Below, one piece after another: positions 34,847 through 43,797 of a stretch of DNA of 64,000 nt. Numbering within the stretch: position 1 is the stretch's first letter; the number at the start of each line of letters is the position of its first letter. Source of the stretch: an uncultured Clostridia bacterium (GTDB lineage: Bacteria > Bacillota > Clostridia > TANB77 > CAG-508); contig CAKPSH010000002.1 in the NCBI GenBank assembly GCA_934183325.1, positions 1-64,000 of the forward strand, written 5' to 3'. Under the pieces are notes generated by a model. That model was given only the letters and a program-made list of their open reading frames with translations, was not told where the DNA came from and searched no databases. A program made the position numbers and the translations under genes.

Positions 34847-35402
34847 TTTTATCTCCTAAATATTTAGTATATATCTTATAATCTCTTTGTATTTTTCTAA
34901 CATAATTTTCTGTTTCTTTAAATGGAATGTTTTCAATATCTGAACCATCTTTCTGAATTGTTCCATTTTCAATCCATTTATTTACATTTCCTATTCCCGC
35001 ATTATATGCAGATAAAGCTAAGTATAAATTGTTATTATAATATTTTAACAATGTTGCAATGTAATTTGTTCCAAGTCTTATATTAGTCTCTGCATCAAAT
35101 AAATTAATTTCTTCTGGCATATTTAATTTTTTAGCAATTTCTTCTGCTGTTGCATCCATAAGTTGCATCAAACCTTTTGCATTACTTTTCGACCTACTGT
35201 CTTTATTAAAATTACTTTCGGCTTTTATAATAGCAAATGTTAAATATGGATCTATATTATTTTCTTCTGAATATTTATATACATAATCCTCATATTTTGT
35301 AGGATATATTCTTCTTATAATAATCTGTTTTATATTTATTATTTTAAATATGGCAAATATAAATATAATAAATATACATATTATCAATATTTTTTTCTTC
35401 AA
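34839..35402 (-). CDS. Membrane-anchored lytic transglycosylase (SLT family)
   Basis: A 187-residue protein with an N-terminal signal anchor (KKKILIICIFIIFIFAIFKI) and an SLT domain: AIIKAESNFN (catalytic Glu near residue 61), SNAKGLMQLM, RLGTNYIATLLKYY and LALSAYNAGIGNVNKWI. It cleaves peptidoglycan glycan strands without hydrolysis. A polA-SLT pairing is known in Clostridia. It starts 11 nt after the polA stop and overlaps yqeK, so these genes are cotranscribed. Confidence 0.93.
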   Translation of the reverse strand: MKKKILIICIFIIFIFAIFKIINIKQIIIRRIYPTKYEDYVYKYSEENNIDPYLTFAIIKAESNFNKDSRSKSNAKGLMQLMDATAEEIAKKLNMPEEINLFDAETNIRLGTNYIATLLKYYNNNLYLALSAYNAGIGNVNKWIENGTIQKDGSDIENIPFKETENYVRKIQRDYKIYTKYLGDKNG

Positions 35403-35413
35403 TGTTTTTCTCC

Positions 35414-38107
35414 TTATTTACATTCTTCCCAATTCGTTGCTTCTGATACTTCTGCAATTAATGGTACTGATAGTTTTGCAGCATCTTCCATTTGTGTTTT
35501 TAATATTTCTTTAACTTTTTCTTTTTCATCTAATGGTGCTTCTATCAAAAGTTCATCATGTATCTGTAATAATAATTTAGCTTTCAACTTTTCTTCTTTC
35601 ATTTTGTTATATACATTAATCATTGCTATTTTCATAATATCTGCTGCTGTTCCCTGTATAGGCGTATTAGTTGCTATTCTTATTCCAGATTGTCTTACCA
35701 TGTAACTACTAGAGTTTATTTCTGGAATATATCTTCTTCTACCATATTTGGTTTCTACAAAGCCTTCCTTTTTAGCTTTCTCAATTAATGTATCTTCAAA
35801 TTCTTTTATCTTTGGATATTTTTCAAAATAGTTTTGAATATATAATCTTGCAGTTTTTACACTAACTCCGATTTCCTCTGAAAGACCATAATCGCTCATT
35901 CCATATACAATTCCAAAATTTACCGCTTTTGCATGACTTCTTTGTTCTTTTGTTACTTCATCAAAAGGAGTATTAAATACTTGTGAAGCAACTTGTCTAT
36001 GAATATCTTCTCCGTTTTTAAATGCATTTATCATATTTTCGTCTTGAGATGCATCTGCTAGAACTCTTAATTCAATTTGCGAATAATCTGCATCTATATA
36101 TATATATCCTTCTTGTGGTTTAAAAATCTCTCTTAATTTTCTTCCTGCTTCAAATCTAGTTGGAATATTTTGTAAGTTTGGATCTGTACTGCTTAGTCTT
36201 CCTGTTGCAGTTACAGTTTGGTGAAAATATGAATGTATTCTTCCTGTTTTATCGTTGATATATGGTAATAACCCTTCAACATAAGTTGAATATAATTTTG
36301 CTGTCTGTCTATATTCTAAGATTTTCTCAATAACTGGGTGTTCCCATTTTATTTTTTCTAGAGTATCTACGTCTGTAGAATAACCGCTTTTTGTTTTCTT
36401 AACTGCTGTTAATTTTAAATCCTCAAACAATACTTTTCCTAATTGCTTTGGAGAATTAATATTAAATTCTTCTCCACATAATTCATATATTGAATTTGTA
36501 AGTTCTGTTAATGATGTCTTTAATACTTCTCCATAATTTAATAGTTCTTGTTTACTCAATAACATTCCATTGAATTGCATTTCTGCTAATACTTGTTCTA
36601 TTGGCATTTCTATTTCATCAAATAATTTTTTTAGATTGTCTTCTATTAATTTCTTTTCTGTATTTTGGAATAGTTCTGAAATAGCATATACCTTTAAATA
36701 ATGTTCTACTTCATTATTTTGCTCATTCGTTGTTTCAAATAAATTAAGTTGAACTTCTTTTTTCTCATTTGCATTAATTAAAATATTTAAATCTATTTTT
36801 AAATATTTTTCAGCTAAACTTTCTAATGAATATTTTCCAATACTTGAGTCCAGCAAATATCCTGCAACTTCAACATCAAAGTGCAAATTGTTTAATTCTA
36901 TATCTTGTTCTTTCAATAAGATATAATCAGCTTTCATTTTATATCCTATCTTATTTATATCTTTATTTTCAAATATTTCTTTAAGTTCTTTTAAATATTT
37001 ATTTTCTATCCTATATGATATTCCTGAGCAAAATACAAATATATTTTTTATTTTCTTATTTAAAATACTTTCTTTAGTGTCTTCACATTCAAAATAATAG
37101 ATTAATTTTTTACTTTCTAGTAATTTTTCTTTTAACTCACTAAGCTCTATTTCACTATTTATATCTTTTTTTGAAAATAAATCTTCTATATTTTTTTGTT
37201 CGCATTCTTCTGCTTGAATTTCATTTAATTTAAATCTATCTATATATTTTTTAAATCTCAATGTTTTAAATTCTTCTAAAACCTTTGGCTTATTCCATTC
37301 TTGTATTTTTAATTCTTGTATATCTTTTTCAATTGGAGAATCTATATCTATTGTTCCTAATGTTTTTGACAGAAATGCTGAATCTTTGTTTTCTTCTAAT
37401 CTCTCTCTTAATTTTCCTTTTTCATCTGCTGTTCCATCATCTATTGCCTTATACAAATTTTCTATTGTTCCATATTTTTTTACTAGCCCTAATGCTGTTT
37501 TTTCTCCAACTCCTGGAACACCTGGTATATTATCTGACTTATCACCCATTAATCCTTTTACTTCTATCATTCCTAATGGACTTACACCATATGTTTCTAA
37601 AATTTTTGCCTCATCAAAATCATCTTCTTCTGTTTTTCCTGCTTTTGTTCTAGGTATTCTTATAGTAATCATTTTACTTGCTAATTGGAACGTATCTCTA
37701 TCTCCAGACAATATTGTTGTTGCAATCCCTTCTTTTTCTGCTCTTTTAGCCAAAGTACCTAAAATATCATCTGCTTCATATCCTTCTTTTTCAATTATTG
37801 TAATATTCATTGCTGTTAATACTTCTTTTATCATAGGCATTTGAGCTACTAATTCTTCAGGCATTGCGTGTCTAGTTCCTTTATATGCTTCATACATTAA
37901 ATGTCTTTTAGTTGGAGCTTTTAAATCAAATGCTACAGCTAAATATTCTGGTTTTAAATCCTCTAATATTTTAAACATTATAGCTAAAAATCCATATACT
38001 GCATTTGTATACGTGCCATCCTCTGTTTGAAGCATTTTATTTCCCATTATTCCATAAAAAGCTCTATTCATTATACTATTTCCATCAATTACAACTAATC
38101 TCTCCAA
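35414..38107 (-). CDS. polA: DNA polymerase I with degenerate proofreading domain
   Basis: An 897-residue Pol I for Okazaki-fragment and repair synthesis. The 5'-3' exonuclease (1-~290) has GDKSDNIPGVPGVGEKTA. The polymerase has DADYSQIELRVLA near 690, KAVNFGIVYGMSDYGLS and QIHDELL near 862. The 3'-5' exonuclease-like middle looks partly inactive: the first motif reads FECED where FDTET holds the first Asp, and the last Asp site (YAAEDAD in E. coli) reads HYLKVYAIS, while the GYKMKAD Asp is kept. Loss of proofreading is common in Gram-positive Pol I. First gene of the polA-SLT-yqeK run. Confidence 0.96.
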   Translation of the reverse strand: MERLVVIDGNSIMNRAFYGIMGNKMLQTEDGTYTNAVYGFLAIMFKILEDLKPEYLAVAFDLKAPTKRHLMYEAYKGTRHAMPEELVAQMPMIKEVLTAMNITIIEKEGYEADDILGTLAKRAEKEGIATTILSGDRDTFQLASKMITIRIPRTKAGKTEEDDFDEAKILETYGVSPLGMIEVKGLMGDKSDNIPGVPGVGEKTALGLVKKYGTIENLYKAIDDGTADEKGKLRERLEENKDSAFLSKTLGTIDIDSPIEKDIQELKIQEWNKPKVLEEFKTLRFKKYIDRFKLNEIQAEECEQKNIEDLFSKKDINSEIELSELKEKLLESKKLIYYFECEDTKESILNKKIKNIFVFCSGISYRIENKYLKELKEIFENKDINKIGYKMKADYILLKEQDIELNNLHFDVEVAGYLLDSSIGKYSLESLAEKYLKIDLNILINANEKKEVQLNLFETTNEQNNEVEHYLKVYAISELFQNTEKKLIEDNLKKLFDEIEMPIEQVLAEMQFNGMLLSKQELLNYGEVLKTSLTELTNSIYELCGEEFNINSPKQLGKVLFEDLKLTAVKKTKSGYSTDVDTLEKIKWEHPVIEKILEYRQTAKLYSTYVEGLLPYINDKTGRIHSYFHQTVTATGRLSSTDPNLQNIPTRFEAGRKLREIFKPQEGYIYIDADYSQIELRVLADASQDENMINAFKNGEDIHRQVASQVFNTPFDEVTKEQRSHAKAVNFGIVYGMSDYGLSEEIGVSVKTARLYIQNYFEKYPKIKEFEDTLIEKAKKEGFVETKYGRRRYIPEINSSSYMVRQSGIRIATNTPIQGTAADIMKIAMINVYNKMKEEKLKAKLLLQIHDELLIEAPLDEKEKVKEILKTQMEDAAKLSVPLIAEVSEATNWEECK

Positions 38108-38171
38108 TGTTTTTCTCCTTATTCATTACATTATTGCTATTTTACTATATACCAATAAAAATATCAATATT

Positions 38172-40124
38172 TTATAAATTACTTAATTCCTTTATTTTGT
38201 CTCTAAGTTTTGCAGCCTCTTCGAATTCCATATTCTGTGCATGTTTTAGCATTTCTTCTGTAAGCTTATTAATTACATCTTCTATGCTTTCGTTTTCTTT
38301 AATATCATATTCGCTTTGAATATCTTCAACAATTGTTGCTCTAATTGTATCTCTTACATCTTTCTTTATTGTTTTTGGTGTTATATTGTGCTCTTCATTA
38401 TATTTTTCTTGTATACCTCTACGTCTATTTGTTTCTTTTATTGCCTTTTCCATTGATTCCGTTAATTCGTCTGCATACATTATTACTTTTCCATCTGAAT
38501 TTCTTGCAGCTCTACCTATAGTTTGTACTAAAGAGCGTTCTGAACGTAAAAATCCTTCTTTATCTGCATCAAGAATTGCCACTAATGATACCTCTGGAAT
38601 ATCTAATCCTTCCCTTAAAAGATTTATTCCAACTAATACATCGAATTTTCCTATTCTTAAATCTCTTATAATTTCCATTCTTTCTAGTGCTTTTATATCT
38701 GAATGCATATATCTAACTTTTATGTCCATACTTCCCAGATAGCTTGTTAAATCTTCTGCCATTTTCTTTGTTAAAGTTGTCACTAATATTCTTTCATTTT
38801 TTTCTGTTCTCATTTTTATTTGTGTTATTAAATCATCTATTTGATTATCTATTGGTTTTACCTCTATTTTAGGATCTAAAAGTCCTGTCGGTCTTATAAT
38901 TTGTTCTACTATATTCTCTTTAGAATGCTCTTCTTCATAATCTGCTGGTGTTGCTGATACAAATATTACCTGATTTATTCTTTCTTCAAACTCATTAAAT
39001 CTTAATGGTCTATTATCTAAGGCAGATGGTAATCTAAATCCATATTTTATTAAATTTTCTTTTCTTGCTCTATCGCCATTAAACATACCTCTTACCTGTG
39101 GTATTGTTGCATGTGATTCATCAACTAATAATAAAAAGTCTTTTGGAAAATAATCAAATAATGTAAAAGGTGCTGAACCAGGGGCTCTACCACTAATATG
39201 TCTTGAATAATTTTCTATTCCTTGGCAAAATCCTGTTTCTCTCATCATTTCTATGTCAAAGTTAGTACGTTCTTCTATTCTTTGTGCTTCTAATAATTTA
39301 TCATGATCTTTAAAATATTTTATTCTTTCTTCTAATTCTTGGCCAATAGTTACTATTGCTCTATCTATTTTTTCTTTTTCTGTTACATAATGGGAGTTTG
39401 GAAATATCATTACATGATTTCTTGATGCAACTACCTTACCAGTCAATGGATTTATTTCATTGACTTTTTCAATTTCATCCCCCCAGAATTCTACTCTAAT
39501 TGCGCTTTCACTCTTGTCTGATGGATATATTTCTAAAATATCTCCTTTTGCTCTAAATGTTCCTCTTTTAAAATCAATTTCATTTCTACTATATTGCATA
39601 TTAATTAATTTTTTCATTATTTCGTCCCTTGATTTTTCCATTCCTGGTCTTAATGAAACTATCATATTTTCATAATCAATTGGGTCTCCTAATCCATATA
39701 TGCAAGATACTGAGGAAACTATAATTACATCTTTTCTTTCAAATAATGCTGCTGTTGCCGAATGTCTTAGTTTATCTAGTTCATCATTTATACTTGCATC
39801 TTTTTCTATATAAGTATCACTTGAAGCTATATATGCCTCTGGCTGATAATAATCGTAATATGACACAAAGTATTCAACAGCATTTTCAGGAAAAAACTCT
39901 TTGAATTCCGAATATAATTGTCCAGCTAAGGTTTTATTATGTGCTAATATAAGGGTTGGCTTTTGTACTTTTTCTATAATATTAGCCATTGTAAAAGTCT
40001 TTCCAGAACCTGTTACCCCTAGTAGTGTCTGAAACTTTTTGCCTTCTTTAATCCCATTTGATAAATATTCTATTGCTTGTGGTTGGTCTCCTGTTGGTTT
40101 ATATTCTGAATGTAATTTAAACAT
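38172..40124 (-). CDS. uvrB: Excinuclease ABC subunit B
   Basis: A 650-residue UvrB, the damage-verifying helicase-like subunit of nucleotide excision repair. Motifs: [12 protein letters not shown] (Walker A), [21 protein letters not shown] (beta-hairpin region), [48 protein letters not shown] and the C-terminal UVR motif ([20 protein letters not shown]). The usual downstream uvrA is not in the window. The promoter carries a LexA-like box. GGAGG precedes the ATG. Confidence 0.97.
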   Translation of the reverse strand: MFKLHSEYKPTGDQPQAIEYLSNGIKEGKKFQTLLGVTGSGKTFTMANIIEKVQKPTLILAHNKTLAGQLYSEFKEFFPENAVEYFVSYYDYYQPEAYIASSDTYIEKDASINDELDKLRHSATAALFERKDVIIVSSVSCIYGLGDPIDYENMIVSLRPGMEKSRDEIMKKLINMQYSRNEIDFKRGTFRAKGDILEIYPSDKSESAIRVEFWGDEIEKVNEINPLTGKVVASRNHVMIFPNSHYVTEKEKIDRAIVTIGQELEERIKYFKDHDKLLEAQRIEERTNFDIEMMRETGFCQGIENYSRHISGRAPGSAPFTLFDYFPKDFLLLVDESHATIPQVRGMFNGDRARKENLIKYGFRLPSALDNRPLRFNEFEERINQVIFVSATPADYEEEHSKENIVEQIIRPTGLLDPKIEVKPIDNQIDDLITQIKMRTEKNERILVTTLTKKMAEDLTSYLGSMDIKVRYMHSDIKALERMEIIRDLRIGKFDVLVGINLLREGLDIPEVSLVAILDADKEGFLRSERSLVQTIGRAARNSDGKVIMYADELTESMEKAIKETNRRRGIQEKYNEEHNITPKTIKKDVRDTIRATIVEDIQSEYDIKENESIEDVINKLTEEMLKHAQNMEFEEAAKLRDKIKELSNL

Positions 40125-40154
40125 ATTTCCTCCTAATATTTTCCTTTATTTATA

Positions 40155-40203
40155 TAACATTTGTTTGTTATGCTATTTTACCACTTTTATATTTAAAATA
40201 CAA
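40155..40203 (-). promoter_or_regulatory. uvrB promoter with LexA-like (Cheo) box
   Basis: On the minus strand: -35 TTGTAT (40198-40203), a 17-nt spacer and -10 TAAAAT (40175-40180). AAACAAATGTTA (40155-40166), of the Gram-positive AAC-N4-GTT LexA type, lies at about the transcription start. Nearly the same box (AAACAAATGTTT) overlaps the -35 of the Y-family polymerase gene. Confidence 0.7.
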
Positions 40204-40235
40204 TATGAAAGATATCTTTAATCACACAAAAAGAA

Positions 40236-40269
40236 CCCCACACAATCCATTTAGCTGAATTGTGTGGGG
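40236..40269 (-). terminator. Terminator of stand-alone unit 7
   Basis: CCCCACACAAT/ATTGTGTGGGG with a 12-nt loop, followed on the minus strand by TTCTTTTT. Confidence 0.92.
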
Positions 40270-40302
40270 TAAGAAGAGCTACTGCTATCTAGTCAGTTGG
40301 TT

Positions 40303-40737
40303 TTACCAACCGAGAATGAAGCTCCGACCGCTGCAGTAGTTGCAGTCGCCGGCCTCAGCCTGGCAGTGGTAGCAGCCCTCCCGAGCTTCTACCTTGTAGA
40401 AGCTCAGGGTTGCACCCTCAGGGAGCTGAGTTGCTCCCTCTTGCAGGCGCGGGCCCTGGTACTGCGCGACGTACAGGACGTCGTTCTCGCCCAGGGTAAC
40501 GCTCGCGCGGTTTGCCGGAACCTCACGGCCCAGCATGTTGCCAACGACCCTTGCGGTGTCAGCATGGCCTATGACGCTTTCAGCGTCAATCGGCACCTCC
40601 TCCGGCTTCACCGGGATTACCCGGATGATCGCCATCAGGTTGATGCTCTTCAGCATGTTGAGGCTGAAGGCATTGCCCAGGTAGGTCTTGCCGGTGGTGG
40701 ATGCGGTTGCGGGGGTGTTGGTGGTCTGGTTGAGCAT
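40303..40737 (-). CDS. STIV-B116/AcrIII-1 (DUF1874) family protein with C-terminal CxxC pair, stand-alone unit 7
   Basis: A 144-residue protein from the ATG at 40737, which follows AAAGGAG. The family pattern is clear: YLGNAFSLNML (19-29), SVIGHADTARVV (54-65), a conserved NR at 76-77, ENDVLYVAQYQGPRL (84-98) and LPEGATLSFYKV (105-116). In AcrIII-1 ring nucleases, which degrade cyclic tetra-adenylate from type III CRISPR systems, the His of the GH motif is catalytic; here it is His58. A C-terminal extension carries C122-x2-C125 and C132-x2-C135, a possible zinc site not in the viral proteins I know. G+C near 58% by hand count of one line, against roughly 30% around it. Own promoter, hairpin and terminator. 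Ring nuclease activity is inference. Confidence 0.85.
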   Translation of the reverse strand: MLNQTTNTPATASTTGKTYLGNAFSLNMLKSINLMAIIRVIPVKPEEVPIDAESVIGHADTARVVGNMLGREVPANRASVTLGENDVLYVAQYQGPRLQEGATQLPEGATLSFYKVEAREGCYHCQAEAGDCNYCSGRSFILGW

Positions 40738-40782
40738 GATTTGCTCTCCTTTCTCTCGTGCCTCCAAATTTGAAGGTCTTAC

Positions 40783-40801
40783 CGAAACGCGTGTGTTTTC
40801 G
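40783..40801 (-). other. 5'-terminal hairpin of unit 7
   Basis: CGAAA/TTTCG around a 9-nt loop, starting about 7 nt after the predicted transcription start. Confidence 0.5.
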
Positions 40802-40814
40802 TCGTACAAGTATT

Positions 40815-40843
40815 ATTATAGCATATTTTATTCAAAAAGTCAA
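40815..40843 (-). promoter_or_regulatory. Promoter of unit 7
   Basis: On the minus strand: -35 TTGACT (40838-40843), a 17-nt spacer ending ATGC and -10 TATAAT (40815-40820). Confidence 0.9.
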
Positions 40844-40941
40844 TTCGTTTTTCGCTTTTTTGTCATTTTTATACATTTTCTTTAATATGCATCTATTTTT
40901 AGTATATTATTTTTCTGTTTATTTTTATTTATTTCTATTTT

Positions 40942-40970
40942 TTGACATTTTCACAAAAAAGTAGTATAAT
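40942..40970 (+). promoter_or_regulatory. Promoter of stand-alone unit 8
   Basis: Consensus -35 TTGACA (40942-40947), a 17-nt spacer and consensus -10 TATAAT (40965-40970). It diverges from the unit 7 promoter ~100 nt away. Confidence 0.93.
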
Positions 40971-40983
40971 GATTATAGTCTGT

Positions 40984-41001
40984 GTGAGTTAATACACTCA
41001 C
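40984..41001 (+). other. 5'-terminal hairpin of unit 8
   Basis: GTGAGT (40984-40989) pairs with ACTCAC (40996-41001) around TAATAC, about 7 nt after the predicted transcription start. Confidence 0.7.
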
Positions 41002-41035
41002 TTTTTCGTCAATTACCAAAAGGAGGTAACCTAAT

Positions 41036-41266
41036 ATGACGAATGCTGCAAAAATGTCCGTTACCCGGTCTATTGTGCCGGGAAGCACAAAGGTTGAATA
41101 CGTAGGAGTATTCAACTTGAGCTCCTACTATGGGAGCTTCTCGGACGCGCTCTGGGAGTTCAGTGACAAGATCACTGAGCTTTCTGGGACCAGACCCGAT
41201 CTCGTTGGGGTTAAGGTCTCACACGACAAGCAATACCGTGCAAACGGTTTCAGGCTTGTTGTCTAA
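41036..41266 (+). CDS. Small protein of unknown function, stand-alone unit 8
   Basis: A 76-residue protein, MTNAAKMSVTRSIVPGSTKVEY and on. An exceptionally strong ribosome binding site, AAAGGAGGTAAC, precedes the ATG, and the promoter matches consensus at both hexamers, so high expression is expected. The middle (YVGVFNLSSYYGSFSDALWEFSDKI) and C-terminal strand (GFRLVV) look like a small compact alpha/beta domain. I recognise no family. It is divergent to the B116-like gene and may function with it. G+C is clearly above the background, and a CGG codon is used. Confidence 0.72.
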   Translation: MTNAAKMSVTRSIVPGSTKVEYVGVFNLSSYYGSFSDALWEFSDKITELSGTRPDLVGVKVSHDKQYRANGFRLVV

Positions 41267-41268
41267 CT

Positions 41269-41304
41269 AAACAGCCCTGCACATAAAGTGCAGGGCTGTT
41301 TGGT
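41269..41304 (+). terminator. Terminator of unit 8
   Basis: A 14-bp stem, AAACAGCCCTGCAC/GTGCAGGGCTGTTT, with loop ATAAA, followed by GGTTTTATT. It may also end the converging 41309 gene's transcript. Confidence 0.93.
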
Positions 41305-41308
41305 TTTA

Positions 41309-41848
41309 TTATTTATTATAATCTATTTTATCTATTATTTCTCCATTTATATCTTTCAATATAATACTGTTATCATCAACAACTAAATAGCTATTTTTCG
41401 TATTATTCTTTGGAAGTGAAATCGAACCACTATTTACACAAATTACACCATTTTTTTCTTTTATGAATCCTGTATGATAGTGTCCGTAAACTAAAACATC
41501 TATATTTTCTGGTATATTATCTATATTATATTTATGTCCATGTGTAAAGAAAAACTTTGTATGATTAACCTCAAGTTCTATATTATCTTGAAATTTAAAA
41601 TCTGAAATCATTTCATCTACTTCTGCATCGCAATTTCCTTTTGTGCATAATACAATTTCTTTATATTGATTTAGAATTTTTGCAACTTCCATCGGATTAT
41701 ATTCTTTAGGCAATGGATTTCTTGGTCCATGATAATATAAATCTCCTAACAATATTATTTTATTAGGTTGTTCCTTCTGATAAATATCTTGAATTTTTTT
41801 AGCATAATAGCTTGACCCATGTATATCTGATACAATTAATAATTTCAT
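41309..41848 (-). CDS. yfcE: YfcE/MJ0936-family metallophosphodiesterase
   Basis: A 179-residue calcineurin-like phosphodiesterase. The start at 41848 follows AAAGGAG. Metal motifs: SDIHGSSYYAKKI near the start, LLGDLYYHGPRN, TKGNCDAEVD, THGHKYNIDN and VYGHYHTGF. The family hydrolyses phosphodiesters; the natural substrate is unclear. It begins 10 nt after a hypothetical gene, so the two are cotranscribed. Confidence 0.88.
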   Translation of the reverse strand: MKLLIVSDIHGSSYYAKKIQDIYQKEQPNKIILLGDLYYHGPRNPLPKEYNPMEVAKILNQYKEIVLCTKGNCDAEVDEMISDFKFQDNIELEVNHTKFFFTHGHKYNIDNIPENIDVLVYGHYHTGFIKEKNGVICVNSGSISLPKNNTKNSYLVVDDNSIILKDINGEIIDKIDYNK

Positions 41849-41858
41849 TTTTTCTCCT

Positions 41859-42311
41859 TTACTTATTTTTGACAAAAATGCTTTTTATCTTATTTAATAT
41901 TTTTTTATACCAAGGCTCCTTTTCAATTATCGTTAATTGTTTTGGCTCGTTTTCCTCAATATTTTGTTTATCTTTAAATAAATTATCTGGATTATATTTT
42001 TCTCTTAATTCTTTTTGATATTCTTCTTCATTCTTTATTAAAATTTCTTTAATTTTTTCCTTATTTTCTTCATTCGCAATATAATTTAAAGCCAGCATTG
42101 CTAGTAATCCACCTGTTTCTTCTGATATCTTCTGTTCACTAAAATCTTTTTCTTCGTCAAAATGATATTCATAATTTTTATCTTTCTGTCTTTCAAAAAA
42201 TTCTATTAAACCTTTTGGAATCTTATTTACACACTCTGGTTCCATATATTTAATTATCTCTAGTATTTCAACATAAGCTTTTGCACTTGTTTCGTTGACT
42301 TTTGTTTCCAT
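41859..42311 (-). CDS. Hypothetical protein, charged, C-terminal basic helix
   Basis: A 150-residue protein with an N-terminal helical domain (AKAYVEILEIIKYMEPECVNKIPKGLIEFFERQKD), an acidic middle and a basic amphipathic C-terminus (WYKKILNKIKSIFVKNK). I recognise no domain; the pattern resembles small clostridial accessory proteins encoded beside exopolysaccharide genes. GGAG precedes the ATG. It lies between a 44-codon gene and the phosphodiesterase, with short gaps, in one probable operon. Confidence 0.7.
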   Translation of the reverse strand: METKVNETSAKAYVEILEIIKYMEPECVNKIPKGLIEFFERQKDKNYEYHFDEEKDFSEQKISEETGGLLAMLALNYIANEENKEKIKEILIKNEEEYQKELREKYNPDNLFKDKQNIEENEPKQLTIIEKEPWYKKILNKIKSIFVKNK

Positions 42312-42338
42312 TATTATATTTTTCTCCTTTGCAAACTT

Positions 42339-42473
42339 TTATTCTTTTATTTGTTCCTCTTCTTCTTTACCCAAAGTTGTACTTATTACTCCTACTACTT
42401 CTCTTGCTTTTCCAACTCTAACATTAGATTTTTCTATTAGCTTTATAATTTCTTCTATATTTATTTTATCCAT
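42339..42473 (-). CDS. Small helical protein, 44 residues
   Basis: An ORF starting MDKINIEEIIKLIEKSNVRV and ending KEEEEQIKE, preceded by AAAGGG 7 nt upstream. It is acidic and predicted to be fully helical. It lies 27 nt before the 42311 gene in the same direction, with the same codon style as host genes, so it is probably real and cotranscribed. The function is unknown. Confidence 0.55.
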   Translation of the reverse strand: MDKINIEEIIKLIEKSNVRVGKAREVVGVISTTLGKEEEEQIKE

Positions 42474-42576
42474 ATTTTTCCCTTTCTTATATCGTTCTAT
42501 TTATATTTAACCATACTTTCTCTATGTTTTTCAACTTATTTTCATTACATTTTTGTTACAAAATCGCCACATATTT

Positions 42577-42633
42577 GTAATAAAGAAATTCATTATTATA
42601 TAGATGTTCTTCATTAGAAGATAAAAAACAAGA
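42577..42633 (-). repeat. Degenerate palindromic repeat (copy R6)
   Basis: On the minus strand, directly after the glf terminator T-tract, about 29 of 40 bases match the left part of R1 (TTTTTTATCTTCT ... CATCTAT). The right arm is weaker. Confidence 0.5.
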
Positions 42634-42660
42634 TTTTATAAATTACTTTATAAAACCTTA
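42624..42660 (-). terminator. Terminator of glf
   Basis: AAGGTTTTATAAA pairs with TTTATAAAATCTT over the glf stop codon, followed by GTTTTTT. Confidence 0.75.
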
Positions 42661-43787
42661 TTTTCTTTATATAATTCTTTACTAGCTAATTTTAGTGCTT
42701 CTATTATAACTTTATCCATATCAAAATATCTATATTGTCCTAGTCGTCCACCAAATATAACTTTTTCATCACTATCTGCTAACACCTTGTATTTGTTATA
42801 CAAATAATTGTTTTTTTCATCATTTACTGTATAATAAGGCTCTTTTCCTCTTTTCCAGCTTGCGGGGTATTCTTTAGTTATAATCGTCATGTTCTTATCA
42901 TATTCTTGTCCTATATTTAATCCATATTCAAAATGTTTATGTTCTATTATTCTGGTATATGGGATTTCATATTCTGTATAATTTACGACTGCATTTCCTT
43001 GAAAATTATTAATATTCAGTTTTTCAGTTTCAAATCTTAAACTTCTATATTCTAATTCACCAAATTTATAATCATAATATTCATCAATTGGTCCTGTAAA
43101 TATTATTTTCTCGGCAACATTTTCAAATTCATATTTATTTTGAAAGAAGTCACAATTTAATCTAACTTCAATTCCTTCTAGCATTTTTTCAATTATTTTA
43201 GTGTATCCTTCAATTGGTATTCCTTGGTATTCATCATTGAAGTAATTATTATTATAAACAAATCTTACTGGTAATCTTTTTATTATAAAATTAGGTAATT
43301 CTGTTGCCTTTTTTCCCCACTGTTTTTCTGTATATCCTTTTATAAGTTTTTCATAAATTGTTTTTCCTACCAATGAAATTGCTTGTTCTTCTAGATTTCT
43401 TGGATTAATAATTTCTGCTTCATTTTGTTCTTGCTCAATTTTTAACCTTGCCTCATCAGGGGTTAATGCTCCCCATAATTCATTAAAGGTATTCATATTG
43501 AATGGTAAATTATAAACTTCATTTTTATATTTTGCTATTGGTGAATTTATAAAATTATTAAATTTTGCAAATTTTCTTATATAATCCCATACTTCCTTAT
43601 TACTTGTATGAAATATATGTGCTCCATATTTATGCACATTTATGCCTTCTATATTTTCTGTGTAAATATTCCCCGCAATATGTGGTCTTTTTTCTATAAC
43701 TAATACTTTTTTTCCAATTTTATTTGCTTCATAAGCGAATACTGAGCCAAATAGTCCTGCACCAACTACCAAATAATCATATTTCAT
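42648..43787 (-). CDS. glf: UDP-galactopyranose mutase
   Basis: A 379-residue flavoenzyme converting UDP-galactopyranose to UDP-galactofuranose for surface polysaccharides. Motifs: the FAD site YLVVGAGLFGSVFAYEA, RPHIAGNIYTE, HKYGAHIFHTSN, GYTEKQWGK and the C-terminal GGRLGQYRYFDMDKVI. It lies 10 nt after a polyprenyl-phosphate sugar transferase gene, so this is a two-gene polysaccharide operon. No further glycosyltransferases are adjacent. Confidence 0.97.
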   Translation of the reverse strand: MKYDYLVVGAGLFGSVFAYEANKIGKKVLVIEKRPHIAGNIYTENIEGINVHKYGAHIFHTSNKEVWDYIRKFAKFNNFINSPIAKYKNEVYNLPFNMNTFNELWGALTPDEARLKIEQEQNEAEIINPRNLEEQAISLVGKTIYEKLIKGYTEKQWGKKATELPNFIIKRLPVRFVYNNNYFNDEYQGIPIEGYTKIIEKMLEGIEVRLNCDFFQNKYEFENVAEKIIFTGPIDEYYDYKFGELEYRSLRFETEKLNINNFQGNAVVNYTEYEIPYTRIIEHKHFEYGLNIGQEYDKNMTIITKEYPASWKRGKEPYYTVNDEKNNYLYNKYKVLADSDEKVIFGGRLGQYRYFDMDKVIIEALKLASKELYKENKVL

Positions 43788-43797
43788 ATTTTTACTT

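Noticed and set aside
40297..40773. Plus-strand open frame of ~158 codons opposite the B116-like gene
   Set aside because: It is open only because the real minus-strand gene is G+C-rich. It has no ribosome binding site, no promoter on that strand, and the minus-strand frame matches a known family.
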